64,000 nucleotides of DNA, from the NCBI GenBank assembly GCA_021792365.1, contig JAJYUT010000003.1, positions 124,001-188,000 of the forward strand, written 5' to 3'. This DNA comes from Pseudomonadota bacterium. GTDB lineage: Bacteria > Pseudomonadota > Alphaproteobacteria > Dongiales > Dongiaceae. The translations under genes were made by a program, and so were the position numbers. Under the pieces are notes generated by a model. It had not been told where the DNA came from. It ran no database searches and was given only the letters and a program-made list of their open reading frames with translations. Positions 42,446-51,700 of the stretch are shown in pieces. Numbering within the stretch: the first letter of the stretch is position 1; each line of letters starts with the position of its first letter.

Positions 42446-43558
42446 TCACGACGACGGTGGCGCCATGACGCCTTGTGGCGAGCCGCGCGCGACGTCAGCT
42501 TTGCGTGGTGCGAAGAGGCGATCCAGCAGGCGATGCCCGGCGCCCGCGAGTCCCTGCGGCAGGAAGAGGACGACCAGTACGAAGACGAGGCCCATGACCA
42601 GCGTCCACGTGTCGAGGAAGACTTCCGATTCCGAGAGCGCGCCTTGCATGCCGGCAATCAGGATCGCCCCGAATACCGAGCCGAGCAGGCTCTGGCGCCC
42701 GCCGACCGCGCACCAGATCACCACCGAAAGACTGAGCGGCACGTTCAGAAATGTCGGCGACGCGAACTCCATCACCACGGTGTAGAGCATGCCCGCCACG
42801 CCTGCGATTGCGGCCGAGACGGTCATCGCGAAGATCTTGTACCCAGCGACGTCGTAGCCGAAATACCGCACACGATTCTCGTGGTCGCGGATGGCCTGCA
42901 GGATCAAACCGGCCTTGCTCTTGGTCACGAGCAAGGCCGCGAAAAGGCAGATCGTCAGCGTGACGGCGATCAGGTAGTAGGACGATGCCCCATAGGCGTC
43001 GAACTCGAATCCAAACAGCTCCAGCTGCGCCAGGTCGGTGATGCCGTTAAACCCGCCCGTGAAACGCTGTTGATCGATGATCAGCAGATTCACCACCACG
43101 AGGAACGCAAGAGTGATGATCGCCACGTAAACGCCGGTGACGCGGCCGCGGAACATGAACCAGGCCAGCAATCCTGCGAGCAGCGCCGGAACGAGGATGC
43201 CCGCGGCCAGCGCAAACGGCATCGAATGGAACGGCACCCAGAACCACGGCAGCGTTTCGACATTGTTCCACACCATGAAATCCGGCAGGCCTTCCGCCCC
43301 GGTATGAACCGGCACGGTGCGCAGCTTTAGTGCCATCGCCATGCAGTAGGAACCCAGGCCGAAACTGGTTGCCTGGCCCAGATTCAGAATGCCCCCATAT
43401 CCCCAGGACAGGCTAAGCGCCATCGCGAGGATGCCAAGGACCAGGTATCGCGCGCTCTTATTCAGAAGGAACGCATCTTGGACGAATAGCGGCAGCGCCA
43501 ATATGGCGGCGCAGAAAAGCGAGTAGATGACGATCTGACGGCTGTTACGCGTGAGCAC
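42446..43558 (-). CDS. urtC: Urea/short-chain-amide ABC transporter permease (UrtC-like)
   Basis: A 370-residue LivM-type permease with about ten spans. LSLSWGYGGILNLGQATSFGLGSYCMAMALK and the Pro-rich loop GLPDFMVWNNVETLPWFW are typical of UrtC; the coupling region RVRYFGYDVAGYKIFAMTVSAAIAG is near the middle. It lies 32 bp after the UrtB-like gene and 16 bp before UrtD. It forms the channel with UrtB. Confidence 0.9.
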   Translation of the reverse strand: MLTRNSRQIVIYSLFCAAILALPLFVQDAFLLNKSARYLVLGILAMALSLSWGYGGILNLGQATSFGLGSYCMAMALKLRTVPVHTGAEGLPDFMVWNNVETLPWFWVPFHSMPFALAAGILVPALLAGLLAWFMFRGRVTGVYVAIITLAFLVVVNLLIIDQQRFTGGFNGITDLAQLELFGFEFDAYGASSYYLIAVTLTICLFAALLVTKSKAGLILQAIRDHENRVRYFGYDVAGYKIFAMTVSAAIAGVAGMLYTVVMEFASPTFLNVPLSLSVVIWCAVGGRQSLLGSVFGAILIAGMQGALSESEVFLDTWTLVMGLVFVLVVLFLPQGLAGAGHRLLDRLFAPRKADVARGSPQGVMAPPSS

Positions 43559-43590
43559 TGTTCAATCTTCTCCGTGGCGAATCGCTTTCT

Positions 43591-44457
43591 TCATGAGCGG
43601 ATCCGCGCCGCAAAAAGTCCTTGCGGCAGAAAGCGGATGAGGACGACGATGGCGAGCAGAACCACTGCCTTGGCGATGGTGTCGTTGAAGTAGTAGGCGA
43701 TCGAGCCGGAGAGGCCGCCGATGATCCCGGAGCTGATGACCGTTCCGATCAGGCTTTCGACGCCACCCAGGACGACGACCATGAACGCGTCGACGACATA
43801 GCCCGTGCCCATTTCGGGCGAGACACTCTTGAGCGGCGAGATGACCGCGCCCGCCAGACCTGCAAGGCCAGCGCCGTAGGCGAACGTCAGGCCATAGATC
43901 CGGTCCGAATCAATGCCGAAGCAGGATGCCACCTCGCGGTTCTGCGCAATCGCCCGCAGCTTGAGGCCCAGGTTTGTCCGGAACAGAAGATACCCGGTGA
44001 CCGCAAACAGAGCGACCGACAATCCGAGGATGAACAAGCGCATCATCGGGATGTCGACCTCGCCCAGGTTCAAGGCGGAGCTCAAGCTCGCCGGCATCTG
44101 CACGTAGCGGAGCTCGCCACCAGCGATGAGACGCACCGCTTGCTGGGCCATGACGCCGATGCCCCAGGTCGCGAGAATGGTGTCGAGCGGCCGATTGTAG
44201 AGGTGTCGAATGACCACCCGGTCGATTACCCAGCCGAAAGAGGCGGTGGCGAGAAAGATCAGCGGCAGGCTGACCAGGAGACCAAGCCCAAGATAGGTTT
44301 GCAAAGCCCAGGCGCTGTAGGCTCCGAGCATCACCAGCTCGCCGTGGGCCAGATTGATGACGCCGGTGATGCCGTAGATGATGGCAAGCCCCAGCGCGAC
44401 CATCAGCAGGATCGACGCGATCGACAGACCGGTTATGGACTGAGCGAGAATTTCCAC
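43591..44457 (-). CDS. urtB: Urea/short-chain-amide ABC transporter permease (UrtB-like)
   Basis: A 288-residue LivH-type permease: ILLMVALGLAIIYGITGVINLAHGELVMLGAYS at the N-terminus and GYVVDAFMVVVLGGVESLIGTVI near the end. GTG 44457 is preferred: it has GAGGTGAG upstream and yields the usual VEILAQ start, whereas the frame continues only seven residues further to a TTG. It sits 77 bp after the binding-protein gene. Unlike cyanobacterial UrtB it lacks a long N-terminal periplasmic extension. Confidence 0.88.
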   Translation of the reverse strand: MEILAQSITGLSIASILLMVALGLAIIYGITGVINLAHGELVMLGAYSAWALQTYLGLGLLVSLPLIFLATASFGWVIDRVVIRHLYNRPLDTILATWGIGVMAQQAVRLIAGGELRYVQMPASLSSALNLGEVDIPMMRLFILGLSVALFAVTGYLLFRTNLGLKLRAIAQNREVASCFGIDSDRIYGLTFAYGAGLAGLAGAVISPLKSVSPEMGTGYVVDAFMVVVLGGVESLIGTVISSGIIGGLSGSIAYYFNDTIAKAVVLLAIVVLIRFLPQGLFAARIRS

Positions 44458-44534
44458 GGAGCACTCACCTCTGCGCAATCAGATGGGCACGGGCGGGCCC
44501 GCCGGCGATCCGATCGCCGGCGGGCCCGATCGAC

Positions 44535-45782
44535 TCAGCTTTCCGATAGTCCCTGCTCGGTGCAGTGCATGTTGGGATAGGCCTTGTACGGCTCCGGCTT
44601 CAGCCATTCGGACGATTGCTTCAGGATCTCGAACTGGCCGTCTGACTTGCACTGGCCGATCTTCGGCCAGACCCAGGTGTGGAGATTGTCGCGCTCGATC
44701 TGCACCTTGCCCTGCGGCGCGACCATCTGCTCGCCCTTGATGGCCTCGCGGATGGTCTTGGGATCGATGTCGCTCGCCGCCAGCTTCGCGACCGCCTGCT
44801 TGAACAGATAAACCTGGAAGTAGGACGGCTCCGAGACGAAGTGCGTAACCTTGTCCCCGCCCCACCGCGCCTTATAGGCCTCGACGAACTTCTGGTTTTC
44901 CGGCGAATCCCAGACCATGAAGTACGGCGCGGACGTGAAGTGCCCTGCCGCGGCATCGCCGCCCATAGCCGCCACTTCGTTTTCCGAAGTCGTCAGGCTG
45001 GCCATCGGCATTTTCGCCGGGTCGAGCCCGGCGGCCCGGTATTGGCGGTGCAGCGCGACGACCGAATCGCCGACCACGGTCGAGAAGATGACGTTCGGCT
45101 GCAAGCTCTTGAACTTGTTGATCGCGGATGAGAACTCGGAATGGCCGAGCGGCACATACTCTTCCGCAACGACCTCGCATCCCAAGCCTTCGAGCAGCTT
45201 CTTGCAGTAGTTGTTCTCTTCCTTGGGGTAGATGTAGTTGGAGCCGATCAGGTACCATTTCTTCCCGAACTTCTCGACCAGCCATGGCACGAACTCATCC
45301 TGCTGCTGGTTCGGCACCGCGCCGGTGTAGATGACGTTCTTCGAACACTCGCGGCCTTCGTACAAGGTCGGATAGAAGTAGAGGTTTTCACGCTTTTCAA
45401 AGACCGGCAGCACGGCCTTGCGGCTGGCCGACGTGTAGGAGCCGAACACGCTCACGCACTTGTCCGAGAGCACGAGCTTGCGTGCCTTCTCGGCGAACGT
45501 GGCGGGATCTGACGCGGGATCTTCGATCACCGGCACGATCTTCATTCCGTTGATGCCGCCCGCCGCGTTGATCTCCTCGATCGCGAGGATCGTAGCCTTG
45601 TTCAGCGATTCCTCGATGATGGCCGTCGTTCCGGTCAGCGAGAACAGAACACCGACCTTGATCTCGCCGTCCGCGGCGCGCGCGAGCGATGAGTTCTTGA
45701 GCCAGATGTGCGGGAAACCCACTGCCGACACGGCACCAGCAGCCGTTGCACTCCTGAGCAACCCACGCCTTGTAATCCTCAT
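44535..45782 (-). CDS. urtA: Urea/short-chain-amide ABC transporter binding protein (UrtA/FmdD-like)
   Basis: A 415-residue periplasmic protein with a twin-arginine leader (RITRRGLLRSATAAG). The mature part reads IKVGVLFSLTGTTAIIEESL ... GGINGMKIVPVIEDPASDP, SYTSASRKAVLPVFEKRENLYFYPTLYEG and GSNYIYPKEENNY, the UrtA pattern shared with formamide/amide-binding FmdD and with cytoplasmic AmiC. It is the first gene beyond the predicted antitermination leader, behind an AGGGAGGATCAC ribosome site. It should capture the amide that AmiE hydrolyses; its close resemblance to the AmiC encoded in the same locus suggests similar ligands. Confidence 0.92.
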   Translation of the reverse strand: MRITRRGLLRSATAAGAVSAVGFPHIWLKNSSLARAADGEIKVGVLFSLTGTTAIIEESLNKATILAIEEINAAGGINGMKIVPVIEDPASDPATFAEKARKLVLSDKCVSVFGSYTSASRKAVLPVFEKRENLYFYPTLYEGRECSKNVIYTGAVPNQQQDEFVPWLVEKFGKKWYLIGSNYIYPKEENNYCKKLLEGLGCEVVAEEYVPLGHSEFSSAINKFKSLQPNVIFSTVVGDSVVALHRQYRAAGLDPAKMPMASLTTSENEVAAMGGDAAAGHFTSAPYFMVWDSPENQKFVEAYKARWGGDKVTHFVSEPSYFQVYLFKQAVAKLAASDIDPKTIREAIKGEQMVAPQGKVQIERDNLHTWVWPKIGQCKSDGQFEILKQSSEWLKPEPYKAYPNMHCTEQGLSES

Positions 45783-45870
45783 GTGATCCTCCCTGTGCCG
45801 CAGCGCGGCGTTGGTTCATGCGGGCAATGCTGCGCCATCGCTGTCCAACGGCCGTGCGACCACGGTCATG

Positions 45871-45919
45871 AAAACAGCAAAAACCCCACCAGTGCCCGCT
45901 CGCGCAGGTTCTGATAGGG
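45871..45919 (-). terminator. Intrinsic terminator in the amide-operon leader (AmiR target)
   Basis: Read on the reverse strand: CCCTATCAG (45919-45911) pairs over 9 bp, two of them G-U, with CTGGTGGGG (45892-45884). Inside, after a 2x2 internal loop, CCTGC and GCGGG close on a GCGA tetraloop. The stem is followed directly by TTTTTGCTGTTTT (45883-45871). This is a strong intrinsic terminator between amiR and the transporter genes. The outer 5' arm shares 45916-45919 with the second hexaloop hairpin, so the two structures exclude each other, as required for antitermination. Confidence 0.85.
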
Positions 45920-45957
45920 CTGCATTGCACCTGATTTTAAGGCGGCGCCATTGCCGC
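45916..45957 (-). promoter_or_regulatory. Predicted ANTAR-binding tandem hexaloop RNA hairpins
   Basis: On the reverse strand P1 is GCGGC-AATGGC-GCCGC (45957-45942), a perfect 5-bp stem with a six-base loop. After a 10-nt linker comes P2, GGTGC-AATGCA-GCCCT (45931-45916), a weaker stem with one mismatch. Both loops have A in position 1 and G in position 4, the two bases conserved in RNAs bound by ANTAR proteins. P2 overlaps the terminator arm. The upstream gene encodes the ANTAR protein AmiR. This is a direct reading by eye; no folding program was run. Confidence 0.8.
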
Positions 45958-45970
45958 GAGGAAAACTCTC

Positions 45971-45988
45971 GGCGGGTTTCCGCCCGCC
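45971..45988 (-). terminator. GC hairpin directly after amiR
   Basis: GGCGGG, CGGAAA loop, CCCGCC lies 11 bp after the amiR stop and is followed by GAGAGTTTTCC on the reverse strand. It is a modest terminator or pause hairpin. Only about 13 bp separate it from P1 of the antiterminator, so no promoter fits between them; transcripts reaching the leader must come from upstream of, or within, amiC-amiR. Confidence 0.5.
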
Positions 45989-45999
45989 ACGAACAAACG

Positions 46000-46635
46000 C
46001 TAACTCAGCAACTCGTCAGTGTCAACGATCGCCAACGCGAGCTCTCCAATCGAGATGCGACGCGCCATCGCCTGGCGGCGCAGGTAGTGATAGGCCTCGT
46101 TCTCATCGATGCGCTTGCGCGCCATGATAACTGCCTTCGCGCGCTCCACGCTTCGGATCGAACGGATGTAGTCGTCCAGCTTGTCGATGCGCGCCCGCAG
46201 CCGCCTCTCGTATTGGAATTGCGCGAGGCCGGTCGCGAGCGCGGCCTCGACATCGTTGCGGCGCAATGGCAGCGAGATCGTGCAGTGGGGCGTGCTGTCC
46301 CGCAGCGTTCCCAGATTCAGCCTGCCGCGCTCGCGCACGACCACGCACAAGGCGAGGGGGAACTCGCCGGGCGACCACGGCAAACGCCCCGGCAGGTCAT
46401 CGAGCAGCTCCGTCACCAGAAGGTCAAAGGCCACTGGATAGGTCGCGGGGGCGGGCCATACGTGGGACACCTGCGCATGGGTGCGCTGCAGAGATCGGAC
46501 CAACGCCTCGCCATCCACATCCGGCTCGACGACCGCGCAGATGCCGAGTTTCGCGAATTCCAGCATGGAATCACTTCGATGTCGCTGCACAGCTATAGCG
46601 CCGCGATCGCCCGCGACGACGGCGCGCCTATTCAT
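46000..46635 (-). CDS. amiR: AmiR, ANTAR-domain antitermination regulator
   Basis: A 211-residue RNA-binding regulator. The N-terminal ~130 residues form a degenerate receiver-like domain without phosphorylation residues, then a coiled-coil (QYERRLRARIDKLDDYIRSI) and a C-terminal ANTAR three-helix domain (RSVERAKAVIMARKR ... EAYHYLRRQAMARRISIGELALAIV). AmiR binds leader RNA and prevents termination when AmiC releases it. ATG 46635 lies 1 bp after the amiC stop and gives the family N-terminus; an earlier in-frame start at 46668 would overlap amiC. The RNA target is visible directly downstream (45916-45957). Confidence 0.93.
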   Translation of the reverse strand: MNRRAVVAGDRGAIAVQRHRSDSMLEFAKLGICAVVEPDVDGEALVRSLQRTHAQVSHVWPAPATYPVAFDLLVTELLDDLPGRLPWSPGEFPLALCVVVRERGRLNLGTLRDSTPHCTISLPLRRNDVEAALATGLAQFQYERRLRARIDKLDDYIRSIRSVERAKAVIMARKRIDENEAYHYLRRQAMARRISIGELALAIVDTDELLS

Positions 46636-46636
46636 T

Positions 46637-47794
46637 TCAGGAGAATGCAAGATTTCGTCCATAACCAACCAGATAGGGATCTGCGTTCACGGCGGCACTC
46701 GATTGCCGAATGATGTCGAATTGGCCTGCGCGATTGACCCGTCCGATGCGTGCCCACAGGTTCGCGTGGCCACACATCGGATTGATCGATATCTGACCCT
46801 GCGGCGCGTCGATATTGAGGCCAAGGACCGCAGGACGCAGGCTTTCGGTCTCCAGGGAGTTGGTGGCCCGCAGCGCCTGGGCAAACAGGCTGACCTGAAA
46901 GTAGGCCGCCTCGCTGCACATATTGGCGGCGAAATCATCGCCGTAGATCTTCTTCCAGCGCCGCAGGAACCGGTGATTCTGATCGCTTTCGACACCCTGG
47001 AAATACGGTGCCGCCGTGACATGCCCCTCGCCGACATCGGGGCCCATCGCGGAAACCTCGGCCTCGGTTGTGGTCAGGCTGGCGATCGGCATGGTTCGAG
47101 GATCGAACCCGCATTCCGCGTATGCCTGGTACAGGAACACCGTGCCATCGCCGACCACCGTCGAGAAGATCGCGTCGGGACGCAGTTCCCGAATGTCGCG
47201 CATCACGTCGTAGAACTCGGCGCGGTTCGGCCGCAGCGCCACGTAGCGCTCACCCACGACTTGCGCGGAATTGGCGCGCACAAATTCACGCATGATGCGG
47301 TTGGAAACGCGCGGGTATACGTAGTCGGAACCGATGAAATAGAAGCGTTTCCCGTGGGTCTCCATGAGATAGCGGAACAGCTCCAAGCTGTTCTGGTTGG
47401 GGCCGGCGCCGGTATAGATCACGTTCGGAGAGAACTCGAAGCCTTCATAAAGGGTGGGATACCACAACAGCCCGTTCAGTCGCTCAACGACCGGCAGCAC
47501 CGCTTTCCGGCTGCTCGACGTGTAGCAACCGAAGATCGTGGAAATCCCATCATCGATCAGTAGTTTCTTGGCATAGCGGCCGAAGGCTGAGGCCTCGGAA
47601 GACGGGTCGTAGACCACCGGTTGAATTGGACGGCCGTTGATTCCGCCGGCCTCATTCAGCTCGTCAATGGCCAGCAAGGTCCCGCGCAGCTGCGTCTCTT
47701 CGATGACCGACATATAGCCGGTCTTCGAAAACAACACGCCAACGCGCCACGGTTCTCCGCTGGAGCTCGTCACCGCAAACTCGCTCCTCCCCAC
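46637..47794 (-). CDS. amiC: AmiC, amide-sensing negative regulator
   Basis: A 385-residue cytoplasmic protein with the fold of amino-acid-binding proteins but no signal peptide. RVGVLFSKTGYMSVIEETQLRGTLLAIDELNEAGGINGRPI, GCYTSSSRKAVLPVVERLNGLLWYPTLYEGFEFSPNVIYTGAGPNQNS and GSDYVYPRVSNRIMREF closely follow Pseudomonas AmiC. It holds AmiR inactive until it binds an amide. GTG 47794 opens the frame; GTG 47773, 21 bp downstream and preceded by GGGGAGGAG, is at least as likely. It is the first gene of the amide operon, placing the sensors ahead of the regulated genes, opposite to the Pseudomonas order. Confidence 0.93.
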   Translation of the reverse strand: MGRSEFAVTSSSGEPWRVGVLFSKTGYMSVIEETQLRGTLLAIDELNEAGGINGRPIQPVVYDPSSEASAFGRYAKKLLIDDGISTIFGCYTSSSRKAVLPVVERLNGLLWYPTLYEGFEFSPNVIYTGAGPNQNSLELFRYLMETHGKRFYFIGSDYVYPRVSNRIMREFVRANSAQVVGERYVALRPNRAEFYDVMRDIRELRPDAIFSTVVGDGTVFLYQAYAECGFDPRTMPIASLTTTEAEVSAMGPDVGEGHVTAAPYFQGVESDQNHRFLRRWKKIYGDDFAANMCSEAAYFQVSLFAQALRATNSLETESLRPAVLGLNIDAPQGQISINPMCGHANLWARIGRVNRAGQFDIIRQSSAAVNADPYLVGYGRNLAFS

Positions 47795-48029
47795 TGCTGT
47801 CCATGAACTGGACGCTTTTTTTAGGCGGTTACCCTACTCCATATCCGCACAACATAAAAGCGAGACGCGCGGCAAGGCGCAGCCCCGCGCCACAAAGCAA
47901 TCCTTGGTCGCTCCACAGTGATCGCAAAGGAAGATATTCGCGTTGCGCCAATCATAGGATGAGGTCACGAGGAGCAAAAGGCGTCCATCGAACCATTGCC
48001 ACGTGGATGGCCCCACGCCCACTGTCCCG
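47795..48029 (-). promoter_or_regulatory. Upstream region of amiC, promoter expected
   Basis: These 235 bp separate amiC from the decayed peptidase gene. They contain a seven-base T run (47816-47822 on the + strand, A-tract in the amiC sense) and a short AT-rich patch around 47850-47870, the most promoter-like parts, but no confident -35/-10 pair. No gene is seen. Confidence 0.35.
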
Positions 48030-48660
48030 CTATGCCCGCCGTTCGTATTGCCTGAGCACCTGACCAAGCGCTGCATGATCGATGGCGCGCAGGGTGAAAC
48101 GATCCCATTCGCTCCCGCCCATGCGCGCCGCCACCGGTGCGTTGAGGATCGCTTGTTCAATGGCTTGGACTGTCGCTTAGTAGATCGGATCGGTCAGCTC
48201 GTCTTTGATCATGTCGAGCTTGATGTGCGATGGCGCGCAATGGGGCATCGGCACGTGGTTAAGCCGAGAACGCCAGGAAGAGATCGCCGGAACCATTGCC
48301 GCCGACTGAGCCGTTGCGTCCAATGCCGATCGCCCCGCGGCGGGGGAGACGGTTCAACTGCTGCGGCAGGAGAGGAGCGTCCGTAGCGATCACCACAATG
48401 ATCGAGCTGCGCTCCCCGGACCCGGCCGGGACTCTGTCTTCCGTCAAATGCCGGCCGACCGGAACGCCGAGAATGTTGAGCCACTCCCTCACTCCGTGAT
48501 TCTCCTGCACGAGGACCCCACGATATAGCCTCGCCCCCTGATATCGATCCGCCGGGAGGCAGTGCCGGTACTGCCCTTGGACTCATAGCTCACCATTCCT
48601 GTACCGCCGCCGCGGTTGCCGATGCGGCGACATGCGGGCCTGAAGAATAGTCGAACCGCC
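48030..48660 (-). pseudogene. Decayed P1-family (DmpA/S58) aminopeptidase gene
   Basis: Three pieces in different frames on the reverse strand match the C-terminal half of DmpA-type L-aminopeptidase/D-esterases. First, GNRGGGTGMVSYESKGSTGTAS and GRGYIVG (to about 48518). Then, after loss of one G, VQENHGVREWLNILGVPVG, SSIIVVIATDAPLLPQQLNRL and GGNGSGDLFLAFS. After a second frameshift and TAA at 48259-48261, the third piece reads HIKLDMIKDELTDPIY, a TAA, then ATVQAIEQAILN to a stop at 48030. GNRGGGTGM and GNGSGD are family motifs. The N-terminal half is not recognisable. At least two frameshifts and one in-frame stop make it non-functional. Confidence 0.85.
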
Positions 48661-48790
48661 GAGGCGCGGAATACTGCGCAAGCTATGAAGCGATCCCGGT
48701 TTCGTAATGAAATTGCTTTGTGGATACAGTGTGCCCATCCCCTCTCCCGATTATGTCCGGCTCCTTGTCCAATGCTGTTCAGGTAAAATG

Positions 48791-51700
48791 TCAACTGGTG
48801 GCGGAATTGAAAACCACGTCGACCCAGTAGTTCGACGCGTTGAAGGTGTTCGTCGGGAAGGCGGTGGAGGGGCCATACGCATAGACGCCGTTGCCCCCAG
48901 AGGTACCGCTCGCCGGTGCCTCAAGCGGCCCGTTGGTCACCGCGGTCGTAAAGTAGTTCTCGTTGACCGAATACTTCCCGACCGGTGCATGGTAGGAGGC
49001 AATGTACGTCGTCCCCGCAGCGATGGAGACCGGCGATGAGAAGGTGGCCTGCTGCCATCCGCTGGCGGTCTCGTTGGCGAAGGTGACCGTGGCCAGCCGC
49101 TGCCCGGTGGCGGTCCAGAGGCTGCCGACATGGCTCCCGGTATTCTGCGGGCCCTTGTAGAAGCGGATGCCCGATATAGTGCCGGCGACCGAGGCGCGGA
49201 ACTTCACGCCCAGCTGCACAGCCGCGCTGTCCGGGTCCGTCAGCGTCTCAGGGGTTGCCGATGCGGAGAAGATTGTGGCGCCGGAGACTGGCGGGGGACC
49301 ACCCACACTCACCAGGGTGCCACTGCCTGGAGTTTCCAGGTTGCCACTGTCATCGACCGAACGACTCTTGATCGTTACGGATCCGGACGATTGCGGAGTC
49401 CAGTTGTAGGTCCAGGTCGAACGACCGGAAGCCCTGTGCCAAGAACTCCCGCCGTCGACGGAAACCTCAACCCCTCCGACAACGCCACCGGTGTCCGTGG
49501 CTGTTCCGCTGATGGTCACATTGGAGCCGACAGTCACCGACTCCCCGCCCGATGGCGTGGTGATGACGGAGGTCGGCTTCGTTTGGTCGGTTGACGCGGT
49601 GGGCCGCACCAGGCCCGCCTGCAGGCTCCCGGCCTGAACGCCCATATCTGCAAGCAGGTTGACGGTCGCCTGTTTCATCCGATTATCGGTGCTGAGCGCA
49701 TTATTGCCGCCCTGGTCGATATCGTGAGTGGGATCCAAGCCCCAGGCCCAGCGCGGCGTCCCGGCACTGAATACCAGCGCGCCGGAGGACGCACGATACA
49801 TGGTCATGCTGTGCTGCGCGCTGGCGGAGCCGTAGGTGGAGCCGTAATCCTGCAGGTACTGGGTTGAGGGATCCAAGGTCGATGACAGGCGGAACAGCCC
49901 GGCCGGTCGGAAACCGTTATCCAGATCTTCGTTCCATTCATAGGTCAGGGCGTTAGCCGTCAACGTCGTGCTCTGGCCGGGCGCCAGATTTGCGATATTG
50001 GTATTGCGCCAGAACCGCATCTTGCCGTCCTCGGCCGGGACAGTGATGCGGTCAACCGAGCCGTCATTGACCGTAAAGATAGTTCCTGTCAGCCCATTTT
50101 CCGGTCGCCCACCATCGGCGGGCGGACTGAACCGCGGGTCGCGCCAAGTGCCTGTCCATGCCGGGCTTGGATCGATCTTCGCGTTGGCGCGAGTCTCCTT
50201 GTAGCTGACCAGGGTGCGGTAGGGTGTCCCGGAGGAGGCGATGCTGTTCTCCCACCGCGTCTTCCAGAACACATCGTTGCCAGCGAAGAAGGCTAGGTTT
50301 ACCCCGGCATCGCGTGCCTGCTCGACTTTGGTGCGTTGGTTACCCGACCAGTACTCGTCATGCCCGACCGTCACGAAAACCTTGTGACCCCTTATCGGGT
50401 CGGCCAGCCTGTCCGCATCGATGCCGCTGATGTAGGAGACGTTGTAGCCGTTGGCCTCCAGCCAGCGCAGCATGGGATAATCGCTGTCGAACAGGAAATC
50501 GCGCGGGCCGCTGGTGCCCGTGTTGTCGCCGCGCGTGATGAAGGGCCGGTTATAGCTGACTTTATATGCGCGCCCGGCCGGCGATCCGGTATAGAGGCTG
50601 TTGCCGCCCCAAGCATTGTAGGCTTGCCATGTCGTATCAGAAGTCTGCAGCAGAATGTCGGATTTGATGGGTCCATCATTGCGCACGATGAAGGGAATGT
50701 GATTGCTGCCAGCAACCCCATCCTGCCGCACCAGTTTGGCGATGAAGACGCCGGACGGGATATCGGTCGGCACTTGCCAAGATGCCGACACGGCCCAGTT
50801 GCCAGCGTCGATCAGGCCGGTTTGGGAATCCGTCAGCGGGGCGGGTTGAGCCTGCGCCCGGGTCAGAGTCCGCTGGATGGTAGCGATCTTGCGAGCACCT
50901 GACCCGCCGTAATAGCCAAGACGGTAGATGTCGATGCGGTAGTCGGTCGAATTCGTCCTGATCTTGAAGTCGATGGTGGCGCCACGGTTGACACTCATGT
51001 CCGCCGCAAAGCCCTCGATATTGCTGCTACCAGCCCCGCTGATGTCCCACTCGCTGCGCGGGCTGCCTGGCTTGGCGTTTTCCTGCACGATTGCGTTGCC
51101 GCTGGCCGGCTGCTGGACGGTCAGACTGACCTCGGCACCAGACGTGCCGCCGCGCCCGTCTGAAATACTATAGCCGAAGTTCGCCGGCCCTGTGTGGCCG
51201 GAGGTCGGAGTGAAGACCGCCTCATTTCTTGTCGTATCGAGCGTGACTGTTCCGCCACTCCCCGCGGTCACGCCGGTGACCTGCAGGGGATCGTTATCAG
51301 GGTCACTGTCGTTGGCGAGCAGTTGGCTGGTCGCAATGCGTAGGGTCGTGTCGACTGTGGTGGTGAATCCACCGTCATTGACCGCCACCGGTGAGCTGTT
51401 GGCGGTCGATTGCTGGAAGACCACGTCGACCCAATAGTTCGACGCGTTGAAGGTGTTCGTCGGGAAGGCGGTGGAGGGGCCATACGCATAGACGCCGTTG
51501 CCCCCTGAGGTACCGCTCGCCGGTGCCTCAAGCGGCCCGTTGGTCACCGCGGTCGTAAAGTAGTTCTCGTTGACCGAATACTTCCCGACCGGTGCATGGT
51601 AGGAGGCAATGTACGTCGTCCCCGCAGCGATGGAGACCGGCGATGAGAAGGTGGCCTGCTGCCATCCGCTGGCGGTCTCGTTGGCGAAGGTGACCGTGGC

